Source of the DNA: Pseudomonas sp. PDNC002
Lineage (GTDB): Bacteria; Pseudomonadota; Gammaproteobacteria; Pseudomonadales; Pseudomonadaceae
Direction of reading: 5' to 3'
DNA: 64,000 nucleotides
Assembly (NCBI RefSeq): GCF_016919445.1
Contig: NZ_CP070356.1
Location: forward strand, 5,893,502-5,957,501
A program made the position numbers and the translations under genes. Below are positions 47,297 through 62,813 of the stretch, one piece after another (within the stretch, counting starts at the first letter, position 1; every line of letters begins with the position of its first letter). The notes under the pieces were generated by a model, which was given only the letters and a program-made list of their open reading frames with translations, was not told the origin of the DNA and did no database searches.

Positions 47297-47557
47297 TCAC
47301 CGTCCCCTGAAGTGCCGCCAGCAGTCTTTCAGGCTCGTGGCAGCGGGTGCGTGGGAACCGTCGCAGAACGGCAGCCTCTCCGAGCGGCCGCAGCGACACA
47401 GCAACAGGTGGCGCTCCCGTCCGACCTGCAGCTCCAGAGCAGCGACGCAATCGTCAGCGGCATCCGGCAAGCTTGGACAGCGGCCGCAGCGGCACAGGCG
47501 CAGCGTTTGGCCCGGCTCGACGGCGCGTACTTCGGGAATAACGACGTCTTCAGGCAC
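47297..47557 (-). CDS. CDGSH-type iron-sulfur protein with one degenerate site
   Basis: An 86-residue protein. Residues 54-69 are a perfect CDGSH motif, C54-x-C56...C65-D-G-x-H69 (CRCGRSERLPFCDGSH), expected to bind a [2Fe-2S] cluster. An earlier copy at 22-37 (CRCGRCPSLPDAADDC) keeps C-x-C but lacks CDGxH, so the second cluster of typical tandem bacterial proteins is lost. The GTG start at 47557 has GGGAG upstream; the larger reverse frame through it runs antisense-like into purL and is not coding. Upstream of it lies purL, with a terminator between. Confidence 0.75.
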   Translation of the reverse strand: MPEDVVIPEVRAVEPGQTLRLCRCGRCPSLPDAADDCVAALELQVGRERHLLLCRCGRSERLPFCDGSHAPAATSLKDCWRHFRGR

Positions 47558-47587
47558 GATTCGCTCCCATGACCGCGGGGCAAAGAA

Positions 47588-47615
47588 AAAGGGGAAAGCC
47601 GAAGCTTTCCCCTTT
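47588..47615 (-). terminator. Rho-independent terminator of purL
   Basis: AAAGGGGAAAGC / GCTTTCCCCTTT with loop CGAA, 22 bp past the purL stop; the reverse-strand exit is TTTTTC. Confidence 0.9.
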
Positions 47616-47637
47616 GTCGTATCGCACGGAGCCGAAC

Positions 47638-53303
<5,666 letters not shown>

Positions 53304-53344
53304 GGCTTCAACCCCACTGCCCCGCCCACGTGCCACATCGAATC

Positions 53345-53475
53345 GATCGCGGACGGAGTCCGCTACTACGCGGATATCGAGCATTGGGTAGGAGCGGATT
53401 TATCCGCGATAGACCAAGCACCGCGCAAGGCTGAGCAGGTTCGCGAGCAAGGACTGGGCGTCCCCTCGATCCTAC
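53345..53475. repeat. Cluster of three REP sequences between mltF and tadA
   Basis: ATCGCGGACGGAGTCCGCTA (53345-53364), GTAGGAGCGGATTTATCCGC (53388-53407) and GTTCGCGAGCAAGGACTGGG (53439-53458, ending CGATCCTAC at 53474). The first two point away from each other, so the middle and last form a REPIN and the first is a solitary REP. They fill the 53304-53488 gap; no terminator with a U-run was found. Confidence 0.65.
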
Positions 53476-53488
53476 AGAGTCAAAAAGC

Positions 53489-54007
53489 TCAGCCCTTGCG
53501 CCGCGCCTTGAAGAAGGCCGAGAGCATCGCACTGCACTCCTCCCCCAGCACCCCGCCTTCCACCAGCACCCGGTGGTTGAGGAAGTCCTGTTCGAAGAAG
53601 TTGCCCCGGCTGACCACCACACCCGACTTGGGCTCGGTGGCACCGAACACCACGCGCTGGATGCGCGAGTGCACCAGCAGGCCGGCGCACATACTGCAGG
53701 GCTCGAGGGTGACGTAGAGGGTGCTGCCGGGCAGGCGATAATTCTGCGCAGCGGCGGCGGCCTCGCGGATGGCGACCATTTCCGCATGGGCGCTGGGGTC
53801 GTGCGAGGTGATCGGGCGGTTGAAGCCACGGCCGATGACCTGGCCGTCCAGCACCAGCACGGCGCCCACGGGCACTTCGCCCAGCGCCGCGCCCTGCTCG
53901 GCCAGGGCCATGGCTTCACGCATGAAGGGGATGTCCTGGCTGCGGTCGATGACCGGCGCCAACCCCTTCACCGTCGGATGTCCCTTGCTGTTGGTCAGCC
54001 GCACCAT
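53489..54007 (-). CDS. tadA: tRNA-specific adenosine deaminase TadA
   Basis: A 172-residue deaminase making inosine at the wobble position of tRNA-Arg(ACG). Zinc ligands are H74 (HAEMVAI, with proton-shuttle E76), C104 and C107 (PCSMC). It is about 13 residues longer at the N-terminus than usual; a start nearer DRSQDIPFM is possible, but no start codon with a better ribosome site is visible. Its first codons overlap the 3' end of the upstream multicopper oxidase gene by 13 bp. Confidence 0.94.
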   Translation of the reverse strand: MVRLTNSKGHPTVKGLAPVIDRSQDIPFMREAMALAEQGAALGEVPVGAVLVLDGQVIGRGFNRPITSHDPSAHAEMVAIREAAAAAQNYRLPGSTLYVTLEPCSMCAGLLVHSRIQRVVFGATEPKSGVVVSRGNFFEQDFLNHRVLVEGGVLGEECSAMLSAFFKARRKG

Positions 54008-55398
54008 GCCTCGCCTACCGCGATGGTTCCCATCAGCCCGGTCTCCATGTGATCGATCACGTGGCAGTGGAACATCCACAGGCCGGGGTTATCCGCCACC
54101 AGCGCCACGCGTGCCGTCTCATTCTTGCCCAGCAGGTAGGTGTCGGTGAAGTACGGGATGATGTCCCTGCGATCGGAGTCCAGCACCTTGAAGGCCATGC
54201 CGTGCAGGTGGATCGGATGCTGGTACTGGGTCATGTTGCGCAGCACGAAGATATAGCTGTTGCCTTCCTTGAGCTTGGCCAGCGGCGGCGCGTTGTGCTT
54301 GTGCTCCTCGCCGCCCTGCCAGGCCACGCCGTTGATCTGCCACAGCGACGGCGCCGACTGGCCCTTGGAGTAGTCCGACATGGCGCCGACCCACTCGAAC
54401 TTGAAGTTGATGGTCTCGGCGTTCTTCAGGTCCGGCTCGGCCACCGGGTTGCGCGGCAGCGGCGCCGGCCACTTGGCGGTGGGCGCTTTCGGGTTGGCGA
54501 CGCCACGGATGGTTGCCAGGCGTACCGGACCGTTACGCAGCGACAGCTCGGTGCCTTCGGCCGGGCCGCGGATGCCCAGCTCCAGGCGCATGCCCGGGCC
54601 GATCCAGTATTGGTCGTTCGGCCCCTTGCCGAAATCGCGCGGCTCCACCGGATGGCCGTCGATGGCGTAGATCTTCGCCTCGGCGTCCGGCAGGTTGAGG
54701 CGGTAGGTCACGGTGTTGTCGACGTTGAGGATGCGCACGCGGACGATCTCGCCGGCCGGCAGCTCGATCACCGGCGTACGTTCGCCGTTGATGGTCGACA
54801 GGCGCCCGCGAGTACCTTCGCGTGCAGCCTCGCGCGGCACGCTGAAGGCGGTGAAGTTACCTTCTTCGTCCACATGCCAGGTCTTCAGGTTGAGGATTTT
54901 CTCGCTGGTGAACTCGGTCGGCTCGCGCTCGTCGATGATCAGCGGCCCGACCAGACCACGGCCCAGTTGCTCGCTGCTCATCAGGTGCGGGTGGTACCAG
55001 TAGCTGCCGGCGTCCGGCGTCTTGAACTGGTAGATGAAGCTTTCGCCCGGCTGCACCGGCGGCTGAGAGATGTAGGGCACGCCGTCCATCTCGATGGGCA
55101 GGCGGATGCCGTGCCAGTGGATGGTGGTCGGCTCGTCCAGCTTGTTGGTGAAGCGCACACGCAGCCAGTCACCCTGGCGCGCGCGGATTTCCACGCCGGG
55201 AGCCTGGCCGCCATAGCCCAGGCCGGGGGTCTTGTGGCCGGGCACCAGCTCCAGGTCGAGCGGGGCGGCAATCAGTTCGTAATCGTGCTCGGCGGCGACT
55301 TCCGGGCGCGCCAGCCAGATGCGCGCGCCGCCAGCGCCCAGGCCGACGACGGCCAAGCCAGCGAGGCCACCGAGTACTTGTCTACGGGTAAACGACAT
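53995..55398 (-). CDS. Tat-exported multicopper oxidase
   Basis: A 467-residue periplasmic oxidase. The twin-arginine signal is FTRRQVLGGLAGLAVVG at the N-terminus. All copper sites are present: HWHG and WYHPH in the first cupredoxin domain, HPIHLHG and HCHVIDHMETGLM in the third. The axial ligand of type 1 copper is Met. There is no Met-rich insert as in CueO, so it may act on manganese, phenols or another reductant. GAGGAG precedes the ATG. It overlaps tadA downstream. Corresponds to PA3768, from memory. Confidence 0.9.
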   Translation of the reverse strand: MSFTRRQVLGGLAGLAVVGLGAGGARIWLARPEVAAEHDYELIAAPLDLELVPGHKTPGLGYGGQAPGVEIRARQGDWLRVRFTNKLDEPTTIHWHGIRLPIEMDGVPYISQPPVQPGESFIYQFKTPDAGSYWYHPHLMSSEQLGRGLVGPLIIDEREPTEFTSEKILNLKTWHVDEEGNFTAFSVPREAAREGTRGRLSTINGERTPVIELPAGEIVRVRILNVDNTVTYRLNLPDAEAKIYAIDGHPVEPRDFGKGPNDQYWIGPGMRLELGIRGPAEGTELSLRNGPVRLATIRGVANPKAPTAKWPAPLPRNPVAEPDLKNAETINFKFEWVGAMSDYSKGQSAPSLWQINGVAWQGGEEHKHNAPPLAKLKEGNSYIFVLRNMTQYQHPIHLHGMAFKVLDSDRRDIIPYFTDTYLLGKNETARVALVADNPGLWMFHCHVIDHMETGLMGTIAVGEAWCG

Positions 55399-55621
55399 GG
55401 GTCCAGACTCCTCAAACAAGGGACTTGCGACCCCATCGGCTTTCACGGAGGTTGGCGCGTTCGCGCCCGGCGCCAGGCTCTTGCGGCCGGCTGCACTGCA
55501 AACAGGAGAACTGTGCATGAAGGCGCGAATGCCTCTCATGCGCCAGGTCAAGGACGGGTATCCCGCCCTCGCCTGTCGAAGAAAGCGGCGAGATTGCCGC
55601 CTTCCTCGTTAAGGAAACGTT

Positions 55622-55762
55622 AAAACCTGACTTCGATCTCGCGAGCTAGAGCCGTAGTAGGCGGAAAGTGCCCGAACAGCGGAGTTTACAGCTGTAAATG
55701 AGCATCTGAGGACGCTTTCCAACGCCCTACGGCCGACGCGCAGCAGATCGAAGCAGGTTTTT
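55622..55762. repeat. ~140-bp cruciform-forming intergenic element beside guaA
   Basis: Outer arms AAAACCTGACTTCGATCT (55623-55640) and AGATCGAAGCAGGTTTT (55745-55761) pair with one bulge. Inner arms GCCGTAG...GGCGGAAAG and CTTTCC...CTACGGC pair next. The centre is a perfect 14-bp palindrome TTTACAGCTGTAAA (55685-55698). Large GC arms and an AT centre give one long imperfect hairpin. It ends 13 bp before the guaA stop and lies in the 376-bp gap 55399-55774 upstream of the multicopper oxidase. It carries no ORF. It does not have REP ends. It is a candidate MITE-like element or structured RNA. Confidence 0.6.
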
Positions 55763-55774
55763 AGACGTCTCCGA

Positions 55775-57352
55775 TCATTCCCACTCGATGGTTGCCGGCG
55801 GCTTGCTCGACACGTCGTAGGTGACGCGGGAAATGCCTTCGATCTCGTTGATGATGCGGTTCGAGACCTTCTCCAGCAGCTCGTACGGCAGGTGCGCCCA
55901 GCGAGCGGTCATGAAGTCGATGGTTTCCACGGCACGCAGGGCAACGACCCAGGCGTAGCGACGGCCATCACCGACCACGCCGACGGATTTCACCGGCTGG
56001 AACACCACGAAGGCCTGGCTGGTCTTGTGGTACCAGTCAAAGTTGCGCAGCTCTTCGATGAAGATGTGGTCCGCGCGACGCAGCAGGTCGGCGTATTCCT
56101 TCTTCACTTCGCCGAGGATGCGCACACCCAGGCCCGGGCCCGGGAACGGGTGGCGGTAGACCATGTCGTAGGGCAGGCCGAGCTCCAGGCCGATCTTGCG
56201 GACTTCGTCCTTGAACAGCTCGCGCAGCGGTTCGACCAATTCGAACTGCATGTCTTCGGGCAGGCCGCCGACGTTGTGGTGCGACTTGATCACGTGGGCC
56301 TTGCCGGTCTTGGCGCCGGCCGACTCGATCACGTCGGGGTAAATGGTGCCCTGGGCGAGGAACTTCACGTCCTTCAGCTTAGTGGCTTCCTCATCGAAGA
56401 CTTCGATGAAGCTGCCGCCAATGATCTTGCGCTTCTGCTCCGGGTCACTGACGCCGGCCAGACGGCCAAGGAACTTCTCTTCGGCGTTGGCGCGGATCAC
56501 CTTGACGCCCATGTTCTCGGCGAACATGGCCATCACTTGGTCTCCCTCGTGCAGGCGCAGCAGGCCGTTGTCGACGAACACGCAGGTCAGCTGGTCGCCG
56601 ATGGCCTTGTGCAGCAGGGCTGCGACCACCGAGGAATCCACGCCGCCGGACAGGCCCAGCAGCACTTTGGAGTTGCCGACCTGGGCACGCACGGTGGCGA
56701 TGGCGTCGTTGACGATGTTGGACGGAGTCCACAGAGCTTCGCAGCCGCAGATGTCCAGCACGAAGCGCGAGAGAATGCGACCGCCCTGCTTGGTGTGGGT
56801 CACTTCCGGGTGGAACTGCACGCCGTAGTAGCCGCGGGCATCGTCCGCCATGGCGGCGATCGGGCAGCTCGGGGTGCTGGCCAGGATGTGGAAACCTTCG
56901 GGAATCTCGGTGACCTTGTCGCCGTGGCTCATCCATACGTCGAGGCCGAACACACCGTCTTCATCCACGTGGTCTTCGATGCCATCGAGCAGGCGGGCCT
57001 TGCCGACCACATCGACGCGGGCGTAGCCGAACTCGCGCAGGTCCGAACCCAGCACCTTGCCGCCCATCTGCTCGGCCATGGTCTGCATGCCGTAGCAGAT
57101 GCCGAACAGCGGCACCTTGAGGTCGAACACGGCCTTGGGCGCGCGCGGGCTGTTGGCTTCGTGCACCGACTCCGGGCCGCCGGCCAGGATGACGCCGCGC
57201 GGGGCGAAGGCGCGAACCTCGTCGTCGCTCATGTCGAACGGATGGATCTCGCAATACACGCCGATCTCGCGAACGCGGCGGGCGATCAGCTGGGTGTACT
57301 GGGAGCCGAAGTCGAGGATCAGGATCCGGTGAGCGTGAATGTCTTGGGACAT
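55775..57352 (-). CDS. guaA: GMP synthase (glutamine-hydrolysing)
   Basis: A 525-residue enzyme converting XMP to GMP. The class I glutaminase has nucleophile Cys in [11 protein letters not shown] and His/Glu in QFHPEVTHT; the ATP pyrophosphatase has the PP-loop LSGGVDSSV; the dimerisation domain ends in the usual IEWE. The ATG at 57352 follows GAGAG with 6-nt spacing and gives the standard 525 residues, better than the ATG two codons earlier. It lies 81 bp after guaB. Confidence 0.97.
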   Translation of the reverse strand: MSQDIHAHRILILDFGSQYTQLIARRVREIGVYCEIHPFDMSDDEVRAFAPRGVILAGGPESVHEANSPRAPKAVFDLKVPLFGICYGMQTMAEQMGGKVLGSDLREFGYARVDVVGKARLLDGIEDHVDEDGVFGLDVWMSHGDKVTEIPEGFHILASTPSCPIAAMADDARGYYGVQFHPEVTHTKQGGRILSRFVLDICGCEALWTPSNIVNDAIATVRAQVGNSKVLLGLSGGVDSSVVAALLHKAIGDQLTCVFVDNGLLRLHEGDQVMAMFAENMGVKVIRANAEEKFLGRLAGVSDPEQKRKIIGGSFIEVFDEEATKLKDVKFLAQGTIYPDVIESAGAKTGKAHVIKSHHNVGGLPEDMQFELVEPLRELFKDEVRKIGLELGLPYDMVYRHPFPGPGLGVRILGEVKKEYADLLRRADHIFIEELRNFDWYHKTSQAFVVFQPVKSVGVVGDGRRYAWVVALRAVETIDFMTARWAHLPYELLEKVSNRIINEIEGISRVTYDVSSKPPATIEWE

Positions 57353-57381
57353 GGCCATCTCTCGTAGCGAAATTCTTAAAC

Positions 57382-57412
57382 GACACGGGGCTGTATCAAG
57401 CAGCCCCGTGTC
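57382..57412 (-). terminator. Hairpin between guaB and guaA
   Basis: A 12-bp perfect stem GACACGGGGCTG / CAGCCCCGTGTC with a 7-nt loop. The exit is only CGTTTAAG, so it probably attenuates or stabilises mRNA within the guaBA operon rather than fully terminating it. Confidence 0.55.
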
Positions 57413-57433
57413 CGACTCATTAACCTGAAACCC

Positions 57434-58970
<1,537 letters not shown>

Positions 58971-59051
58971 CGTAACCAGACGATCTGAATAAAGCCTTTC
59001 TCCACCTTACGCGCTGGCCCCTGTCCACGGGCCCGCTTATCATCCTTCGCC

Positions 59052-60431
59052 ATGCAGAAAGATCCCTTCCAACGGCTGGGCCTCGACCGCGAGGTTCTGA
59101 CCGTCAGCCAGCTCAACCAGCGCGCCCGCCACCTGCTGGAGGACGTGTTCCCGCAGGTCTGGGTCGAGGGCGAGATTTCCAACCTCGCCAAACCCGCGTC
59201 TGGCCACATGTATTTCACCCTGAAGGACAGCAACGCCCAGGTGCGTTGCGCGCTGTTCCGCCAGAACGCCCTGCGCGTGCGCCAGGCCCTGCGTGATGGC
59301 CTGGCCGTGCGGGTGCGCGGCAAGGTCTCGCTGTTCGAAGGGCGCGGCGACTACCAACTGATCGCCGACACCGTCGAACCCGCCGGCGATGGCGCTCTAC
59401 GCCTGGCTTTCGAGGCGCTGAAAGAGAAACTCGCCGCCGAAGGCCTGTTCGCCACCGAGCGCAAGCGCGAGCTGCCGGCTCATCCCCGGCGCATCGGCAT
59501 CGTCAGCTCGCCCACCGGCGCGGTGATCCGCGACATCATCAGCGTGTTCCGCCGCCGCGCGCCGCAGGTCGAGCTGACCCTGATCCCCACCGCCGTGCAG
59601 GGCCGCGAAGCCATCGGGCAGATCGTCCGCGCGCTCAAGCTGGCCGATGCGCAGGGCTTCGACGCGCTGATCCTGGCCCGTGGCGGCGGCTCGCTGGAAG
59701 ACCTCTGGTGCTTCAACGAGGAACCGGTGGCCCGCGCCATCGCCGCCTGCGTGACGCCCATCGTCAGCGCCGTGGGCCATGAGACCGACGTGTCCATCAG
59801 CGATTTCGTCGCCGACGTGCGCGCCCCCACACCATCGGCCGCCGCCGAGCTGCTGGCTCCCCACAGCGGCGACCTGCAGCAGCGCCTGGACAGCCTGCGC
59901 CGCCGACTGATCCTGCGTATCCAGGACCGTCTGACCCGCGAACGTCTGCGCCTGGAAGGCACCGCCCGACGCCTGCGCCATCCCGGCGAGCGCCTGCGCC
60001 AGCAGTCCCAGCGCCTGGACGACCTGGACATGCGCCTGCGCCGCGCCTTCGAGCGCCAGCTGCAGATCCGCCAGGAGCGTGTGGCGCGCCTGGATACTCG
60101 CCTTGCCGCCCAGCACCCCGGCCGCAACCTGGCCCTGCTGCGCCAGCGCCTGGACAACCTCAGCGCCCGCCTGCCACGCGCTACCAACGCGATCCTGCGT
60201 GAACAGCGCCAGCGCCTGGACGGCCTGATGCAGACGCTGCACATCGTCAGCCCGCTGGCGACCCTCGGCCGGGGCTACAGCATCCTGCTGGACGACAAGG
60301 GGCAGGCGATCCGCAGCGCCGCGCAGACGAAGAACGGCCAACGCCTCAAGGCCAAGCTGGGCGATGGCGAGCTGGAAGTGCGGGTGGAAGACAACCACCA
60401 GGCGCCCGTCACCCTGTCGCTGCTGGACTGA
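59052..60431 (+). CDS. xseA: Exodeoxyribonuclease VII large subunit
   Basis: A 459-residue nuclease subunit. The N-terminal OB fold (VFPQVWVEGEISNLAKPASG) precedes the catalytic domain (AVGHETDVSISDFVADVRAP) and long coiled coils rich in Arg, Leu and Gln. It degrades single-stranded DNA with XseB. Divergent from guaBA. Confidence 0.96.
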   Translation: MQKDPFQRLGLDREVLTVSQLNQRARHLLEDVFPQVWVEGEISNLAKPASGHMYFTLKDSNAQVRCALFRQNALRVRQALRDGLAVRVRGKVSLFEGRGDYQLIADTVEPAGDGALRLAFEALKEKLAAEGLFATERKRELPAHPRRIGIVSSPTGAVIRDIISVFRRRAPQVELTLIPTAVQGREAIGQIVRALKLADAQGFDALILARGGGSLEDLWCFNEEPVARAIAACVTPIVSAVGHETDVSISDFVADVRAPTPSAAAELLAPHSGDLQQRLDSLRRRLILRIQDRLTRERLRLEGTARRLRHPGERLRQQSQRLDDLDMRLRRAFERQLQIRQERVARLDTRLAAQHPGRNLALLRQRLDNLSARLPRATNAILREQRQRLDGLMQTLHIVSPLATLGRGYSILLDDKGQAIRSAAQTKNGQRLKAKLGDGELEVRVEDNHQAPVTLSLLD

Positions 60432-60437
60432 GAACCG

Positions 60438-61193
60438 ATGACCGACCTGCTCGCACCGATCCTGCCGCAAACCGATCCGGACTGGGCCGAGGCCTTCCGC
60501 GTGCCCATCGTCGAGTGCAACCAGCCGCTGCAGGCCATGGGCATCGCCACGGGTTTCGCGGTGTGGCCGGCCTATCACCGCCTCGGCGTGCCCAACGCGC
60601 AACCGGAGTGCTATGCGCGCACCGAAGTCTTCGAGCGCCTGTTGCAGGCCGCCAGCCTGCTGCCCGACAGCCTGCGTCTGGTCATCCTCGATGCCTGGCG
60701 GCCCTTTGCGGTGCAGCAGCACCTGTATGACACCCTCTATGACATCCTTCGCCAGCACAAACCGGACGCCGATCCGGTCGAGCTGACCCGGCGCACCCGC
60801 GAGTTCGTCGCCCCGCCCAGTACCCGCGCCGAATCGCCCAGCCCGCACCTCACCGGCGGCGCGATCGACCTGACCCTGTGCGACAGCGAAGGCCGCTGGC
60901 TGGACATGGGCAGCCTGTTCGACGAGGCCACGCCGCGTTCCTATACCCGCCATTACGAAGACATCTCCGCGCCGGACGAACAACAGCGGCGCATCCGCGA
61001 CAATCGTCGGATTCTGTTCAACGCCATGAGCGCGGCGGGGTTCAGCAACCTGTCCAGCGAATGGTGGCACTACGACTACGGCGACCAGCTGTGGGCCGCG
61101 CACCTGGGCAAGCCACACGCTATCTATGGCCCAGCGCAGGTGCTGCCGTTGGAACAGCTGTGGCGCCAGCAGTTGGAAAACCTACGCCGCTAG
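60438..61193 (+). CDS. D-alanyl-D-alanine dipeptidase, M15D family (VanX/DdpX-like)
   Basis: A 251-residue zinc peptidase. The metal motif S-x-H-x6-D is SPHLTGGAIDLTL (H136, D143), and the catalytic Glu/zinc His are E208 and H211 in EWWHYDYG. No signal peptide, so it is cytoplasmic as in DdpX, where it recycles D-Ala-D-Ala. It lies 6 bp after xseA and is probably co-transcribed. There is no vancomycin-resistance cluster, so resistance is not implied. Confidence 0.88.
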   Translation: MTDLLAPILPQTDPDWAEAFRVPIVECNQPLQAMGIATGFAVWPAYHRLGVPNAQPECYARTEVFERLLQAASLLPDSLRLVILDAWRPFAVQQHLYDTLYDILRQHKPDADPVELTRRTREFVAPPSTRAESPSPHLTGGAIDLTLCDSEGRWLDMGSLFDEATPRSYTRHYEDISAPDEQQRRIRDNRRILFNAMSAAGFSNLSSEWWHYDYGDQLWAAHLGKPHAIYGPAQVLPLEQLWRQQLENLRR

Positions 61194-61206
61194 CGCTTGG
61201 GCCTTC

Positions 61207-61298
61207 GTAGGAGCGGACCTTGTCCGCGAAGTCCATCCGGCGCGCCCTGAACTGCCCAGTGCGAGTTGAGTCCCTTCGCGGACAAGGTCCGCTCCTAC
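61207..61298. repeat. Perfect REPIN, Rep type GGACCTTGTCC
   Basis: GTAGGAGCGGACCTTGTCCG at 61207 and an exact 24-bp inverted copy ending at 61298, about 44 bp apart. It lies 13 bp after the dipeptidase stop in the 394-bp gap 61194-61587. Confidence 0.85.
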
Positions 61299-61398
61299 AG
61301 GTCGAACTGGGTGCCGTCAGGAAGCGGGCCGAATCGCACCGCCTCCATCGCGAGCAAGCTCCCCCTAAAGGAGCCACGCACAGAAACATCAGGGGGCT

Positions 61399-61478
61399 GT
61401 AGGAGCGAGCTGGCTCGCGAACGGCTTCGCTGCGGGGTGAGTTCGCGAGCAAGGGCTGGGCGCCCCCCTCGCTCCTAC
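61399..61478. repeat. REPIN with extended right arm
   Basis: GTAGGAGCGAGCTGGCTCGC (61399) and an inverted partner starting GTTCGCGAGCAAGGGCTGGG and ending CGCTCCTAC (61478). The right arm carries an insertion (AAGGGCTGGGCGCCCCCC) also seen in the REP at 53439-53474. Two REPIN types therefore sit 100 bp apart in one gap. Confidence 0.75.
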
Positions 61479-61587
61479 AAAAAAGCGCCGTGCCACGACG
61501 TTCCGCTTTCGACGAAATCGCCCCGCTCGCCGAATCGCCCCGTGTAGACTGCCCGCTTCATCCGCCGACACGTCCACGGATTGCGAT

Positions 61588-62424
61588 ATGTTCCGACTCT
61601 TCTGCCTGCTCGCCGCCACCCTCCTCGCCCTGCCCGCCCATGCCGAAGGTTTCATCAGCCGCACGCTGAACAAGCCGGTGCCCGGCGGTGTCGCCGTGGT
61701 GCAACTGGGCCGGGATGCCGCCGTGCCCACTGCCACCTATCAGGGAAAACCGGTACTGGTGGTGCGCGAAGAAGGCCGCGACTGGATCGCCATCGTCGGC
61801 ATCCCGCTGACCACCAAGGCCGGCAACCAGCAGATCGCCGTGAAGCAGGCCGGCGCCAGCCGCAGCTTCGGCTTCACCGTCGGCGCCAAGCACTATAAAG
61901 AGCAGCGCATCACCCTGAAGAACACCCGCCAGGTGAACCCGCTGCCCGAGGACCTCAAGCGCATCAACCGCGAGTTGGCCGAGCAGACCGCCGCCTACCG
62001 CAGCTTCAGCCCCGGCACGCCAAGCAATCTGGTGCTGGACAAACCGGTCAACGGTCCGCTCTCCAGCCCCTTCGGCCTGCGCCGCTTCTTCAACGGCGAG
62101 GAACGCAACCCGCACTCGGGTCTCGACTTCGCCGTGCCCGCCGGCACGCCAATCAAGACACCGGCCGCCGGCAAGGTGATCCTGATCGGCAACTACTTCT
62201 TCAACGGCAACACGGTGTTCGTCGACCACGGCCAGGGCTTCATCAGCATGTTCTGCCACATGTCGAAGATCGACGTGAAGCTCGGCGACCAGCTCCCGCG
62301 CGGCGGCGTAGTTGGCCGCGTCGGTGCCACCGGCCGCGCCACCGGGCCGCATATGCACTGGAACGTCAGCCTGAACGACGCCCGCGTCGATCCGGCGATC
62401 TTCATCGGCGCGTTCAAGCCCTGA
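61588..62424 (+). CDS. M23 family metallopeptidase (LytM domain)
   Basis: A 278-residue secreted or periplasmic protein. A signal of about 19 residues ends AHA before EGFISRTLNK. A beta-rich N-domain (about 20-120) precedes the LytM domain with zinc ligands H175-x3-D179 (HSGLD) and the catalytic H255-x-H257 (PHMHW). All are present, so it is probably an active peptidoglycan endopeptidase rather than an EnvC/NlpD activator. The homologue is PA3787, from memory. It overlaps the DUF2809 gene (TGATG). Confidence 0.88.
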   Translation: MFRLFCLLAATLLALPAHAEGFISRTLNKPVPGGVAVVQLGRDAAVPTATYQGKPVLVVREEGRDWIAIVGIPLTTKAGNQQIAVKQAGASRSFGFTVGAKHYKEQRITLKNTRQVNPLPEDLKRINRELAEQTAAYRSFSPGTPSNLVLDKPVNGPLSSPFGLRRFFNGEERNPHSGLDFAVPAGTPIKTPAAGKVILIGNYFFNGNTVFVDHGQGFISMFCHMSKIDVKLGDQLPRGGVVGRVGATGRATGPHMHWNVSLNDARVDPAIFIGAFKP

Positions 62425-62813
62425 TGCGACTTCGTTTCGATGGACGCAGTGCGCTGTTCGCGCTGCTCTGGTTCGCCGTGCTGGTCTGGCTGGCTACGGC
62501 CGGCGCGAATCTCGGCTGGCTGCGCGGTTTCGGCGGCGACGTGCTGGCGGTGATCTGGCTGTACTGCCTGCTGCGCGCGGCGCTGGATGCACCCGCGCGA
62601 TGGCTGGCCGGAGCCGCGCTGGCCTGCGGGCTGCTGATCGAGTTCGGCCAGTTCCTCGCCGCGACCTTCCACTGGCAGATCGGCAACCGCGCACTGCGCA
62701 TCGTGCTGGGCGCCACACCGGACTGGCTGGATGTGCTGGCCTACTGCATCGGCTTCGCGCTGATTCTCGCGGTGCGGCAGACGCGCCTGGCCCTCAGGCC
62801 AGCGGGTAACTGA
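62424..62813 (+). CDS. DUF2809 family membrane protein
   Basis: A 129-residue protein with four hydrophobic helices starting MRLRFDGRSALFALLWFAVL and the DUF2809 motif LIEFGQFL followed by GNRALRIVLGATPDWLDVLAY. Its start overlaps the M23 stop. Function unknown; its 3' end overlaps the GNAT gene by 20 bp. Confidence 0.8.
   Translation: MRLRFDGRSALFALLWFAVLVWLATAGANLGWLRGFGGDVLAVIWLYCLLRAALDAPARWLAGAALACGLLIEFGQFLAATFHWQIGNRALRIVLGATPDWLDVLAYCIGFALILAVRQTRLALRPAGN

Noticed and set aside
55740-55774. AGACGTCT palindrome after the cruciform element as a separate operator
   Set aside because: Only 8 bp, within the guaA 3' region where no promoter is expected; chance is sufficient.
59397-61118. 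Reverse frame of about 570 codons across xseA and the dipeptidase gene
   Set aside because: Spans two well-supported forward genes and has shadow-like composition.
60438-61193. VanX-like gene as vancomycin resistance
   Set aside because: No vanH/vanA partners; chromosomal DdpX-type dipeptidases are normal in Gram-negatives, which are intrinsically insensitive.
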